DNA from: Combretum micranthum
Lineage: Eukaryota > Streptophyta > Magnoliopsida > Myrtales > Combretaceae
DNA: 64,000 nucleotides
Assembly: GCA_024138025.1 (NCBI GenBank)
Contig: JAMXBD010002223.1
Location: 62,001-126,000 of the forward strand
Direction: 5' to 3'
Program-made: the position numbers and the translations under genes
Part shown: positions 1 to 13,012 of the stretch, piece after piece
Layout of the letters: each line of letters opens with the position of its first letter
Position numbering within the stretch: the first letter of the stretch is position 1
Notes under the pieces: model-generated
Seen by the model: the letters and a program-made list of their open reading frames with translations, nothing else
The model's database searches: none
Told to the model about the DNA's origin: nothing

Positions 1-380
1 AATAAATAAGAAGGAAGAAAGCTGAACGACAATTAAAAAGATCTATGAGCACTTAAATAAGAAAAAAAGCATTGTACATTGGAACAGAACAATCTTTTAC
101 GGGAGGAATTATAAGGTCTATTTGGATGGTTTGTTTTTCATCTGTATTTGTATCCTTTTCAAAATGATATGTATAAATATGTCTGATTTGATCTATTTGA
201 TCTTTTGATGAGAGCTGTTATCTATATCTATTTCTTGATAAATAATTTATTAGAAAAAAGTTTGAAAAAAGTGTCTGTATCTGCTAGAAAAAACCAAAGA
301 AACAGACCCATAGTTGATATAGTGGAGATCTAAAACATCTAAAATTTGAAATATAATGTCCATCATAATTGAAAAGCTCA
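1..380. other. A+T-rich DNA downstream of the hAT transposase
   Basis: No gene was seen. The segment follows the transposase stop and probably belongs to the 3' end of the hAT element, but no terminal inverted repeat matching the 8060 end was found here. Confidence 0.3.
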
Positions 381-3300
381 TCAATCATCCTCATTAGTAA
401 TCAAATTTGAGTCCTCCTTTGACATAATTGCCTCGTTTTCTTCATCTTCATCTGCATTTCACAAATCACCCATATAGTTAGTTACAAATTTTCAAAGCTT
501 AATATTATACATCAAAAGAAAAATTTTACCAAAGCGAATGAAATAAACTACCTTCATCGATATATCCTTGTAACTAGTTTTGAGTACAAATCAAAGATTC
601 GACATTTGAAGGGAGAAGAGAACCACGATACTTACTGAGAACACAAGCACCAATGCTAAAGGCTGATTTAGATGCTACCATAGCAATTGAAATGCTAAGC
701 ACATCAATAGCCATAATGCATAAATCTGGATACCTCTAACTTTGAGTCTTCCAATATTGTAATGCATCCAATTCTTGATAGAAGTTTATGTCCATTACTA
801 GCTCATCAAGATACAAATCCAAAGAGGACTTACTAGTAGTTTATGCTTCAACTTGACAATACTCCTACATCATAATAAAAAGAAAAAAAAATTAGTATTG
901 GATAATGATACTTAAAAATAAATACAACTGCAAAAAAATAATTAACTAAGTTGAAAAGTAAACTTACATCTAAAGTAGCGAAATCAATGCCTAAACCTTT
1001 TCCAAATCCTAGGTTCTCTACTGCTACTCCCTTACCTCTACTTCCAAGTGCATGTTGAACTTGAGAACATGATCCACCACTTGAAAGCTTGCGGAATTCA
1101 TATCATTGGGACTACTCTTCTCATATTCCTTGAAAAGCTTATACAACTTGTTCTTGATGTTGGTCAACTTTTCTTCACAAGAAAGAGGATTAATTTTATT
1201 GAAGCAAAATTTTAAGAAATTAAACTTCATTCGAGGATCAAGAATAGCCCCTAGAGCAAACGTAATGTTGTACTCCTTCTAATATTTATCAAACTTTGGC
1301 TTCATCTTAAGACAAATGTCACTTATGACAACATCTTCACTCTCAGTGTTCTCATTCAACAATCATTCAATTCTCCATACTTGCAAAGAAATATAGGTTT
1401 GAAGTTGGGTAAGAAGAACCAAACATCAAGTTTGTGATTGTCATGCCCCATAGGGGAGTCTAAACGTAACAATCCGCCGCATGCTATATAAGACTTAGGA
1501 ATTGCTACCATAACCGTTCCAAAGTCTCGTACAGATGCAAGGCGTATCTTTATGACGATAGAATACATGTACCAATGGAGATAAATAGTTTAATTTGCTA
1601 TATTATAAGCATCAAATATAAATCATGAGTAAAAAAAAAAAAAATTAGTTACAAAAGTTCCAGGGGCATTCCTCGTAAAATAATATCAAGTTCAAAAACA
1701 GTCTTTTATAGTCATCCAATAACTATTAGGGTTTCCTATGGAAGTCTATACAAAATCGAACACAAACTCCTAATTCCAGTACCTGCTCGGTAGGATGCCT
1801 CGGCCTTAACTATATGTAGGAATACTGCAATAAGAAAAAGCTGTGGGGGCGTAAGCTACACTAGCTTAGTGAGTGAATACTTTCATAAAGACATTTATAA
1901 CAAATCATTCAATCAAGTTAATTATTCAATCGTATGGAATGCATCAACCACATGCACAAACAATCATATGATCAGCTGGAAATCATATGTGAATGGATTT
2001 GCACCCTCCATTCAGGATTAGCAAATTAACGAATACTACTGTACTATCGTTGAATTAATATGTCGTTTATGGATTACAAGTAACCAACTTATGTCGTTTA
2101 TGGATCACGATCAACAAACTTTAAGTCGTTTAAGGATCATGGGTAACCAACATATGCTAATGCTTCATCCTTATTGTGAAGTGATTATGTTTATATTAAT
2201 TTATCCATCCAAATAATCATTAATATCGATTCTTAGGTGATCAACAAATTCCACAGACAATCACTCCTATAGTACTTTAAACAAGCATAAGTTATTCACT
2301 CTATTCCGATATTCTTAATACCATTTCTCAACTCATCAATAAGCATACATAATCCCCCATAATTCCCATCATGCAATTACATTTTATTTTTGCCTTATAA
2401 TTTAGTGCAACTAATTGCTACAATCACAAGCAAGAAATGAAATTAGAAGTAATACTCACTCGACCATTAGTCGCCGGTCTCTTAGTAATAGTAATCCGGT
2501 AGTAATGAATCCTCGGGATCCAAGTCACCTAAACGAAAGAAATAACCAAATGAGTATTTCAACTCATATCTAATCCATTTTATTTCATAAAAGCTATTAA
2601 GTTTGAAATTCTCGTCATTAGTGGAAATTCCAACTTAAAATGGCCATAACTTGGGCCATTTTAACTTGGAATTTTGCAAATTATATACCGATCCCTATCT
2701 ACTTTGAAAGATCTATCTAATTCTAAATAATATCTCGATTTTGAAAAATTTTAAGTCTTGAAAAGATCCAAACAGATCTGGTCAGTATCCAAACTCCCTT
2801 TTTTTGAAATTGTTTTTTTTTTTTTTAAGAATTATGATGTTTCTACTATCCGTGCCAAATATGCATGCAATATTAACAATTTACTATCATGAATGGTATG
2901 CTATGAGCTTCCTATATATGTATTCATGATGATATTCTATTAGAGAATACTTTTGGAAACTTCTACTTTGCAAGTTATCATGAATACTTAACCTAGTAAG
3001 TCTAGTTTTGTGTTCTTGATAAACCACACTTGTTTTAGTGATTTTCCTTAATAAAACTTATTTATTCTTGCTAAAATTAAGTCTTTGCCATATCTATTCC
3101 TTAAGGTATTCATTTTTTAACATAAATCCTCATTTTTACACTTTGCAAACAAGTGTTTAAATATTGGCTATTCCGAGATCCGAATTTTATAAAATTAGTT
3201 TTCAAGTGATTTCTTTGAGAAAAACTTATTTGATACTTTAAAATTCAAGGCTACATTATTCCTATCCCCTAAGGACTTCGTTTCCTTAATAAAAATTCCA

Positions 3301-5964
3301 TTTTGAGTTTAAAAAATAGGTGTTTACATATTCTCTTTTCCTAGTTACGAATTTCATGTAACTATGCTAAGATTTAAATTTTCTATCTTGTAAATGTTTC
3401 TTGTTTGACGATTTCTCTTAATAGATCTACCATTAACTTGCTAAAATCATTTCCTATTATTACCTATTCCATAAGCTCTTCATTTTTCACATAAAAATCA
3501 TGTTTTAGAGTTGAAAAAATAGGTTTTCAAAATACAACTCTTTTTCCATCCGAATTTACAAAAGTTTGTTTTTATGAAACCAAATTTGATTTTGAGCTTT
3601 TTGGCTCATCTTCATAATTATCTTAACTTTTAGAAATAATAAATCATTCATTTATATAAGATAAAAATCTTTATGACTATTTATTCTTCTTAAACATAAT
3701 AAATGCATGAGCTCTCCGATATCATGTAAAAGAATAAATGTTTAAAAGCTAGATCTAAGTGTAATGATCATGTTAAATGCATGAAATGAAGTATACTACT
3801 TATGACAATAATGTAGTAGCAAGATTCCTACATGAAATCATCACTATATGAACATATATTATGATCATGATAAAAATATAAGCCTTAATCACAAGATCCT
3901 CAACTTGTGATGGCTTGATCATCGTGTTCTAGTGGTTTCATGTCCCTAGCAAGAAGCTCATAGAGATTTTTATGAATTCATACATGAATGATCTAGCCAT
4001 TATATGTTTTTGTGGTAGTAGAGTTTAGATCTATACCTATCTATGGTTTGAAACAAGGAAGCTTGAAGAGATTTTTTTTTTTTTTTGTTAGTGTGTGTGG
4101 GGAGGGTTGTGTCACGGCAACAGGAAAGGAAGGAGAGGGAATTTGTTAAATTTTGCAAAAGTGAAAATGAAGAAAGAGAATGAAGTCATATAGTAAGGGT
4201 TATTAGGGTTTTGTATGATTAAATAAAAGAAGAAAAATAACACAAATTGAGAGGGAAAATGAGCTTCTACTAGTGAATAGTAATGAATAGTAATTAGACA
4301 ATTAAATTATCGGTTAGTAAAGAAATAAGATATAAAAACTATAACTGTAATTTTTATAAACCGAAAAAATTATAAAAAAAATATATTTTTAATTCCTTAT
4401 TAAATTCTGGTCTTAATGAGTATTCCAGAATATTTTCTAATTTCGAGTCATAGGGGCCGGTTTTCTGGAACGGATCCCGGTTGGGTTCGAAATAGATAAT
4501 TTCCCGAAAAATGATCTTTTTATGTTTCGATATATTCTTTAGAACTATAATCTATACTAACTTACTCTCAAAAGCTCAATTGTTTTATATTCGGTGGAGC
4601 CGAACTTAAGGTTTTTTGGTTTCTTTCTAACCCTAGCTATTCCGGTTTACGGTTTTTTGTTTCTGATTTGGCTCTCGGAGTCAAGCTTGGTTACAAAGAA
4701 ACCTGGGGCTTATAGTGACGGTATAAAAAGGACTCAAGAAATTACAAATTTTTTCTGTTGTTTCCTACTCATCCATTGAAGGACAATACTTGTAATTAGA
4801 ATCATTTAATTGAAAGCAACAAAAAGCACGTTTATACTTTAGTGCACTATCAAGCATAAGATAAGTAAAGTTCCATCTAGTGGCTACATCCAAAGGTAAA
4901 CCAACTCTAATATCAATATTGTCAACCTGACCAATACACTCCTAAAAATGATTCGTTCTACTCTCTGAACACTTCACATACTTCACACTCTCCCTTATCT
5001 TATATAAAGCTTGACTAGCTATTGTCAAACCTTCTTTAACAATTAAATGAAGAATATGGGCACAACATCTAATATGAAAAAATTCAACTTAACACAACAA
5101 ACTATTTTGCAAATTGAGTTGATCTTTCAAGTACTCTTGCATACAATCATTAGTAGATGCATTATCCAATGTAAGGGAGAATACTTTTCTATCTATGCCC
5201 TATTCTTTCATAAATTCAAACACCTTTTTTTATAACTCTAAACATGAGTGAGAAGGAGGAAATTCGATAAAGAAAGAATTTTACTGTTGAGTTTCCATTT
5301 TTCATCCACAAAATGACCAATCAAACATATATAACCATCATTTGATGAAGCAGTCCATAAATCAAATGTCAAAAAAATTCTACCACGAACTTTTTGCAAA
5401 ATTTGTTTCATATTTGCCTTTTGAGCTAAATACAAATTATAAACATCTAATGTAGCAGTTTTCCTAGAAATGGGCATATAGTTAAGATTATATAATCCCA
5501 TATATTATGTAATCTTTATATACTGAACAAATAAAAATGGAAGATTATTCTCAATAAGCGCCATTGACATAATCTTGTGAGCAACTTTTAGATCTAGTTT
5601 TCTTGATCTTAACTTTCCAAAATGATCAATGATCATGCCACCCACATTGAATTTAGAAGGTTGACTCAAATTATATTTCAGAAGATGATGACCTAAGGTT
5701 GATGTCCCATATTGATGCCCACCAATGATATATTCTTTCCCACATCCATTGCATTTGGCTCTTTCTTTACCATCCTTTCCTATACCTATTTTTGTAAATT
5801 TTACCCAAACATCATAAGTTTGATCAAGCCCTCTTACCTGGAGGTTCTTCAAATTGAATAGATTCTCCTGTTATGGTTTGCTTATTAGCATTAGGTCTAC
5901 CTATTTCAGATTCATCATCCACATTAATATGTTGAATGGCCATATTATTGGTTGTATTATCCAT
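381..5964 (-). pseudogene. hAT transposase (BED zinc finger, RICESLEEPER-type), split by an LTR
   Basis: Minus-strand translation follows a plant hAT transposase in order. It has an acidic N terminus (MDNTTNNMAIQ, start at 5964); a BED-type finger near 5760-5690 with C-x2-C and a later HH...; the core block FLTFDLWTASSNDGYICLIGHF near 5380-5310; HIRCCAHILHLIVKEGL near 5080-5030; and ATRWNFTYLMLDSAL near 4870. After the interruption it continues with SSYPTSNLYF near 1410 and the hATC dimerisation domain near 740-560 ([30 protein letters not shown]). A likely last intron precedes a short terminal exon ending TGA at 381-383. Defects: a frameshift near 5830, stops after the BED region and near 1370, 740 and 570, and a 3.3-kb LTR at 1439-4714. 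The LTR separates NFLSPFYT from ITNLMFGSSYPT, normally adjacent. Family assignment is strong; activity is excluded. Confidence 0.88.
1439..4714 (+). mobile_element. solo LTR, long gypsy-like family, copy A (nested in hAT)
   Basis: It starts TGTCATGCCCC and ends GGGGCTTATA (CA decayed to TA). It is flanked by GTGAT (1434-1438) and GTGAC (4715-4719), a near-exact 5-bp duplication. It is 3,276 bp with no protein coding, and is clearly homologous end to end to 13591-16527: same opening block, same TTATGTCGTTTATGGATCA repeats near 2090, same CGGAATTTTGCAAATTATAT-type block. The insertion point is confirmed independently because it divides the hAT transposase frame. Such 3-kb LTRs starting TGTCA/TGTAA.GCCC fit Ty3/gypsy chromoviruses of the Tekay type; that clade call is inference, since no internal region is present. 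Confidence 0.85.
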
Positions 5965-8060
5965 TCTAAAAAATATACCATTAAAAAAGTATAAGATTAT
6001 AATAATTGCATGCATAAAAATCTAAATATCAAATTAACAATATATGGTCAAGATGTGATAAATTGATGAGAATAATGCATTAGTAATTCAGAAAATAAAT
6101 AATGCAAGACCAAAGATAATAAGAACATAAATATCAACTAGTTATATATAAATTTCCATATACAAAACCATACCATACAATTAGAGCAAGATCATAATAA
6201 AACAACACAGTATAGGAATGATAAAATTATTTACAATATCTAGATTGTAGTATGAAAATCTATCAGGAACCCACCATTGAAATCCAACCCATAGCTTTAT
6301 TTCCAGAACTTCAATACAAATCTATTTTTTTTTTGTTCTTCAGTCTCTTCAAGTAGTCACCTTTTGGAGCAAACTGGAATTCTTTTTCCAGCAACACACC
6401 AAAACAATTATAATCATCACATTGGATTAATTAATAAAACTTGTTAATGATTAACAAAAATGCACTAGAATGATTTATTTTGTTTCCTTTTTTTTCTTTA
6501 AGTTAAAGAACTTTAATAGAAAATACATATAATATATACAAATTAAAAATTCAGGACATGAATAGAAAAATCAATAAAGGATAAGTACTCTTAGTATACT
6601 TTTCCCTATATTTAAATTGCTATAAAGTGAAAATATAAAATTTAAAACCAAAACCATCAGATACACATTTTTCCTTTCTTTCATTGCTAATATTTGGGAG
6701 GATTCAATGAACTCAATACAAAACCTAAGAGAAGGAAAGAGATTGATACAACACTTACAATCAGGTTGTCCCCATGTTGATGAGTAGGCATTTCTCGGGC
6801 AAAATTAATGAAGGACAACAAAAGTTATGCGAATAAAAAGAAGGGTAAGACCTTAGCCAATATGAAAAAAAGATGGGGATTTATTGTTGCTTTTGAAGGA
6901 TTCTACTTTTAAGGTTGATTTTGGGCTGAGTACTTCGAATCTAACTGTGTCGATGAGCAGAGGAGTGAGATCTTATATAGTGGTTGGACTCGATGGTAGT
7001 TTTCATTTTACTTGTAGTTTCGTTGCTGGTAAAACAAGGGCATGTTTTATTTCTTTAGTGGTATTTTTTAGTAGACTTTGCATGGTATTAATGGTGCCCA
7101 TGTATATTGGTCTAAACTCGATTTCAATTGAATTGAAAGTGGAAAGTAATGTGATTGGAATGAATTATGTATAGTAGGTTGACTATAGAAAAGGAACGCA
7201 TTATTAGGTTTTTTCAAGTTGTCTTCTTCTTCTTCTTTTTTCTTTTTTCCAATTTTCTTCCCTAGTCTCTTAATTTCTACAAGCACTTAAGTCGATCTTT
7301 ACAAGTCTAACTTTAACATATTGCATTTTATGGTTCTGCTTTAGGGACATCTTGAGATTATTTCACCATAGAAGAATCATTTTGTCCTCTTCTAAACCAA
7401 TTTTGGCCAAGCTATTTTGCTTCACTGTAATTTAAGATAAAAATGTTTTGTGTTAATCGATTCATTTAACTACGCAGGTTATTGTTGGTACCTTTCTAGT
7501 TGATATGAAGGAGGAAAACATGATATAATTTTAGGAAATAGAAATTATTTAACAAACGCAACATTGCATTGTAGTTAACTATGTCATTGGTTAATGAAGA
7601 TACGACTTTTATTATATTAGAAAGAAACAAAAGAGAGAAAAACGAGAGATAGAGAGTACAAGAATTTAGATATCAGATGTTGGAGTATTAGTCGATGGGT
7701 GGCTGTGGCTTATGGCCGATGAGAACACCTCTTTGCTTGAAGGCACAAAGGGAAGCATAAAGAGAGAGCTTAGAGGCGAAGTGGAGAATATAGAAGAGTA
7801 GATATGATATAAACATTAGACAAAAGAGTGAAGAAAGGAAAGGATGCGGTAAGTCATTAGGGTTTCTTTTATTTAATTCATATATATATATATATATTTG
7901 ATTGCTGGTTTGTGGGCTAACCCAACCCACAGTGGGTTAACCCGCGGGTTATGCGAGGTGAGATAATTTTGACCCATACATTAAACGAGCTAAATTTTTT
8001 AACCTAACCTGCTTTTTTTTGCGAGTTATGCTGGCTAACCCACGTAACTCACAGCTTTAG
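5965..8060 (-). mobile_element. 5' non-coding part and terminus of the hAT element
   Basis: This stretch lies upstream of the hAT transposase start and has no convincing gene. At 7905-8060 it becomes rich in GGGTTA/TAACCC words (GTGGGTTAACCCGCGGGTTA, then TGCTGGCTAACCCACG), a pattern seen in hAT subterminal regions. Read on the minus strand the end is TAAAGCTGTGAGTTACGTGG, like other plant hAT termini. Directly after it begins an Athila-like gag reading frame, so I take about 8060 as the element end. The opposite terminus was not recognised and may lie before base 1. Confidence 0.45.
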
Positions 8061-8575
8061 TAGTGATTAATCTAACCTCCAAGATAGAGGCACTAAGTAA
8101 GAAAGTTGAGAGTGTGACTATGGCAAATGGCCAAATGAGTATGATTGATTCAGTATTTAGACAAATGTTGTGGGAATGACCTTTGAAAGTATTAAGTATG
8201 TGAAAATTTTCAATGGCCAAAGGAATGACCCATATAGACAAACCTATAACCCAAGATGGAGAAATCACCTAAATTTTAGGTGGAGTAATAACAATTTTCC
8301 TCAATCTGTTTGGAAACCCACCAAATTTTCAAAGACAACAGGTCAGGGTTCAAATGGTTCTTAGAAAGGTTTTTTGGGAGATTTGATTTCTCAATTTATT
8401 AAAGCTTTTGAGAATAGGTAGTAAGGAATTTATGCTATCTTGAGGAACCGCACAGTTGCCATCCACAATTTAGAGATCCAGTTAGGCCAGATTTCTAAAC
8501 TTATTTCAAAGAGATCCCAAGGTTCGTTGCCTTCAAACATTGTAGCCAATCCTAGAGAGCAACCCAAGAATGATT
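8061..8575 (+). pseudogene. Ty3/gypsy gag fragment, Athila-like
   Basis: Plus-strand frames give NLTSKIEALSKKVESVTMANG, then KIFNGQRNDPYRQTYNPRW followed by RNHLNFRWSNN, then (after a frame change near 8365-8400) FIKAFENR, AIHNLEIQLGQISKLISKR and QGSLPSN..ANPREQPK. This order is characteristic of the gag C-terminal half of plant Athila-group retrotransposons (QRNNPYSNTYNPGWRNHPNF, IRNLE.Q.GQ, PQGSLPSNTE.NPRE). It is broken by stops and frameshifts, and lacks the N-terminal gag and all of pol. The piece begins at the hAT terminus, so the rest of gag may lie beyond the left edge of the window. Confidence 0.65.
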
Positions 8576-9785
8576 CCTAGGATGATTATCCTATTTTCTT
8601 TTTTTTGTTAGTTTTACTAAGAAAGATTGATGTTTTTGAAGACCTTGTGAAAACTTTGATGAGGAATGATTGGATAGGATAAATGTTGTCCTGATTGAAT
8701 TTGATGATGTTTTGAATAGTTGTAAGACAATTTTTTTTTTGTCCTACTGAAACCTATTTTTAGAATGAATTTTTTGAATATTAGAAGCCCAAGAATGTGT
8801 TTTCGAATGAATGATAGGGATTATGAATAATTTGTGATTAATCTATAGATATTTTTAGCAGTTTTAGGAAGTTTTGCAGGTGAAAAGTTTTGCCAAAAGC
8901 CAAATCCATGACATGAAAAAACATCACAAATTTTTGATCGAGCCTTGAGTCAAGCCTCTAACTTAGGCCATGATGCTTTTAATTCTTTTTTGCATGATTA
9001 AAATAATGGCCCAGATTTAGGCATTAATTCTTTTAATTATTAATTCTTTGTTCTTTTAAATGAATCGCGACTTGTATTTAAGTCACTATTTTTTTTATTC
9101 TTTTATTAATAAATGAGCCACGATCTAATTATCGAGCCCAAAAGTTTGCCATCGATGCATTTTATTATAGAAGATAAAAACTATTCATTCCCTCTTATAT
9201 TATTGCATTCAAAAAGTTTTTTGAACCTGATAAAGCAAAAGAGAACCCTCGCCATCCCTGCATCACAAAAGTCATTAAAAATCACTCCTTTTCATCATCA
9301 TCAACATAATAAGCCAATCTCTATTCTTTACCTATTCTTTGTTTTCACTATTTTATTAAAGCATGAATAACAGATTTAGTTTGTGCATTCTAGGGTTTCA
9401 ATATAAACAAGATTTTTTATATTTGTTGTGCCCGATGGAAAGAAACCAATTTGATGATTAATATAAGTTTTTATAATTTTTTTTTGAACTTTTATAAGCT
9501 GAAACTTTGGGTAATCGGTCACAAACTTCACTATGATTTTTAAAATTTATCGAAGCTTTGTATAAACTTGGTTTGTTTCGAATTACTTGAAAGAAAGACA
9601 TTAAAAGTAGTAAAAATACAATCAAGACAACAATGTGATAGATGTTTGAATAAAATGTTTGTAACAAAAGTTTTTTAAACTAGTTTTACCTTGAGGATAT
9701 GCTATCACAAAAGTTAGGGCAAAATTTTGCTTATTTTTTGGCGTTAAATAAAGTTACTTATGTTATCTATACTCTTTTGTAGAAA
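8576..9785 (+). other. non-coding Athila-like internal DNA; pol missing
   Basis: Protease, reverse transcriptase and integrase would be expected after gag, but none is recognisable here. The A+T-rich sequence holds only short open frames. I read it as the deleted or decayed middle of the same element, because gag lies before it and a second Athila-type ORF after it. Confidence 0.35.
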
Positions 9786-12595
9786 ATGGCACCTAAGAGA
9801 ATACAAATCCAATCATAGAAACAATCCAAAAAGGCTAGACATGAGTTTAAGCCACCAGTACAAGTAAGTACTTCTCTTCGTAGTCCTATGGGTTTATCTA
9901 TTGAAGACAAGGAGAAGTACAACATGTGTTTAGTTCTGTTGAGAATGTGGTGTTAAACTAGGATTTGTTAAGAAACTAAGGTGTGGAAGGAGATTTGAGG
10001 AAATATTTTGAAGACTCCACTTGACAGAGAGTATTTGACATAAAGGAAGAAGCTTATAGGGAAGTAACAATGGCCTTTATGGCCAGTTTTAAGATTGGAA
10101 GTGATGAACCTAGTGTAGATGGTGTGGTTGACTCTTATGTGTTTGGAGAATATAGACAAGTTTCGATGGGGTAGTTCATATCTACCATGGCTTATATGAT
10201 AACGAAGAATTCCTTCATGATCTCGAATTCAAGGAATTGCTTGTTGAGATGCCATAGGGACAAGTTAGGCAGTTTGTTGCTGAAGAAATCGAAGGCACTT
10301 TTATTCCTTCAATGACTACTGTATCCAAGTTCAAAAGCTCAAGTGCAAGAATGTTACATTGTTTGCTCATCACGAGCATATTCTCCAAGTTGGAAGAAGA
10401 ATCTACCATTGTTGAGCTGAGCTGCATTCGATTAAGCATGATGAGGTAGAGGAAGATCAATGTTAGCTTATTGGTAGCTTCGAAAATCAAGTATCAAGCC
10501 AGTTTACAATGTAAGGGAATCTTTTTGGGAGGCTTGATGGTGAAAATTCTAAGGAACATAGAGCTTTGGCCAGACTAATTTGATTTGCAAGTTCAAGGAA
10601 TTAAATAAGGGATCATTTAGAGATTGGAGGCTAAATGAAGTAGGAGCTCAACCTATTGTTGCACCAACAGTGAGGAATACAAATGTGATAGATCAGAGCC
10701 CTAGCCTAACAGTTTAGGAGCCATCATCTTCACCCCCAGAGCCACCAATTGAATAGCCACAAGCTTAATTGTGCCACTCGAATAGGAGGCACACAACAAT
10801 CAGCAACTCGCCTTAACAAACATGAGATGAGGTGAAAGAAAAAAGAGGACATAGGTGACCTGAAGAGAATGATGCTTCAGATTGTTGACCTACTTACTTA
10901 AGGTCATCCAGCTCAACCCTCCTCAAAATCCAAAACACCTCCACCACAATCTGTTTTGGCAGAGTCACATCTAAATGATGATGATAATGATGCTAGATCG
11001 CCCTCACCATTTAGACCCCTTCACCAATCCTTTCACAAACACATTCTTCACCCCCAAACACTTCACCACCCCTATAAACACATCCTTCACCAAATACTCT
11101 ACCATCTCCCATACATACACCACCCCATACACACTTTCCACCCTAACAACAAACACAAACCATCCAACTACCATAATTGGTTGAGTCGCTTACTCACAAT
11201 GTTTATGAGGACAATGAAGCCAGTTCTCAACCCATACACGTAGAATCACACCCAATTCCTTCCCCATAACCACCAATTTTGGAGCCCACACCAACAATCA
11301 CCTTAGCTCTAGTTCATATCCTCCCTAAGTCCTTCAACAAGAAAGCTAATAAGCCAACACCAAAGAGGAGGAAGATGATTTTACCGTAGGATCCAGATGA
11401 GGATTCTGATCCTCGACAAGCTATTGAAACTCATGAAACAACAACATTAGAAGAACAAGTGGTAGCGGTTGAAGAACAAGTGGAGCCATTACAAGAGGAT
11501 GCTTCTAGCACTTATCAAGAAGGCAATGCCACAGTTCTAGTGACATTGACCTAAATCAAGTTCCCACAAATGAGTAAGAAAAAAATGAGCCCAGATGTTT
11601 GATTCTAGAAGTAGAAGAGCGGCTATCTAAACTCAAGAAGCAGATTTACAAAGATAACCAAGAAAAAGAAGCTGCTCTTCTTGCAACAACAACATTATTG
11701 AGCATGAAGAAGAAGGGGGATTTGAGGAATGAAGAGGGAACCGCAAGAGGTTAAGAAGCCGTTTCTACCGAAAAAAGAAGGAGAATAAAAAGATGTGCCA
11801 AAAAGAAGCAATTTGATAGAAGCAAGCTCAAGGATCAAGAAAAGGGGTGCAATCAAGAAGAAACCTTAGTGACTCTTGATATAGCAACGTTGCATAACGC
11901 TGAACCTATAAAGGAAATTATTCTAAAAACAACACATGCTGCTACTATAGAAACTCATTAGGAGGATAAGGAGATGACGAAATTGAAAGCAAGATCAGTT
12001 ACTCTTAAAGCAATGCTAGATGCTGCCATGCAAAAAAGAAAGAAAGATAAGAGCTTCAAAGAAAAATGAATGAAGAAATGAAAAGATCAAGAAAGCAAAC
12101 AAAAAGAAGTCAACAACGAAGAGCTAATCATGAGTTAGCTTAAAAGCTAGCTACCCCCAATGAAAAAGAAAAAGTAAGGAGAAGGGAAGAAGCCCTGAAG
12201 GATAGATAGAATGAAGAAGCCAAGAAGCTATCTCAATAAAAAACATATCAAACTTAGCAAGAATTGGAGAATACTAATAGAGATGAGCAACTTTACGATG
12301 ATAGCTTCCTGATGATGAAGAAGAAAAGAAGAAGAAAGAAAAGGTACTAAAACAAGAACAGGTTAATCTAATTTTTGCTCAAAAGCTCCAAGAATAGCTA
12401 TGGTTAAGAGACAGAAAGGAGCTAACCCTCTAATTTAACTAAACAACCACTATCTCCTCCATAAAGACAAACCCGTCCTTTTATGTCACATCATATAAAT
12501 AGAGGTGATCAAGCTAATCAATCAAACAGAGGCAGAGGTAGGAGCAGAGGTAGAAATGAAAGCTCCAATACCCAGAAGAGGTCAAAGAAATGAGT
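9786..12595 (+). pseudogene. decayed second ORF of an Athila-like element (putative plant transposon protein)
   Basis: An ATG at 9786 opens MAPKRIQIQS, followed by pieces spread over frames: YREVTMAFMASFKIGSDEPS near 10050, a Pro/Ser-rich stretch near 10720-11300, an acidic Glu-rich part (EEQVVAVEEQVEPLQED near 11450), then Lys/Glu-rich, coiled-coil-like sequence to about 12400 and a basic RGRGRSRGR tail near 12530. Many stops interrupt it. Order and composition resemble the long extra ORF of Athila-type elements annotated as putative plant transposon protein. The polypurine tract about 380 bases further on supports this. Similarity is by pattern, not alignment. Confidence 0.42.
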
Positions 12596-12974
12596 TCAGC
12601 AAGACTTGGAAACATTGGCTTAGGGATGAACCTTGAACCTTTTCATTTATTAATGCCCCCTATTCTTTTATGAACCTTTGATTTCTATAATTCTTTATTC
12701 TTTATTCTTTGATTCTTTCTTTATATCTGTAATATTCTTGTATTCTTTGTGGCAATTAAAGATTTTGTATAGAATAACATTTCATTTTTTGTCCATAATT
12801 CAATCAAGGCTTTGATTGATCCAGTCTTTAACAGAAACAAGGCAATGTAGCACGCGACAAGATATATCCCCTTAAGCCTCATAATAGAGAAGCTTTTCTC
12901 AAAACTTCTAATCTAAATCTTGCTCTGAATTGAATTGTTTTAAATCATCTAGTCGGTTTTAATGCTTTCAAACA

Positions 12975-13012
12975 TTAAGGACAATGTTTAATTTAAGTAT
13001 AGGGGAAGGGAA
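12975..13012 (+). promoter_or_regulatory. Athila-type polypurine tract region
   Basis: AGGACAATGTTTAATTTAAG is followed by TATAGGGGAAGGGAATTAG. In Athila elements a GGACAATG... block precedes a purine run (typically AAG.TTGGGGG.GGG) used to prime plus-strand synthesis. It marks the 3' side of the internal region that starts with gag at 8061. No 3' LTR could be delimited after it; about 575 bases later an unrelated LTR begins. Confidence 0.45.

Noticed and set aside
5505..5852. Independent 115-residue zinc-finger protein gene
   Set aside because: It is the BED finger part of the broken hAT transposase; flanking frames continue the same protein after a frameshift and a stop.
10956..11243. Two overlapping Pro/His-rich or Thr-rich open frames
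   Set aside because: Low-complexity C/A-rich sequence in the decayed Athila-like second ORF; both frames open by composition.
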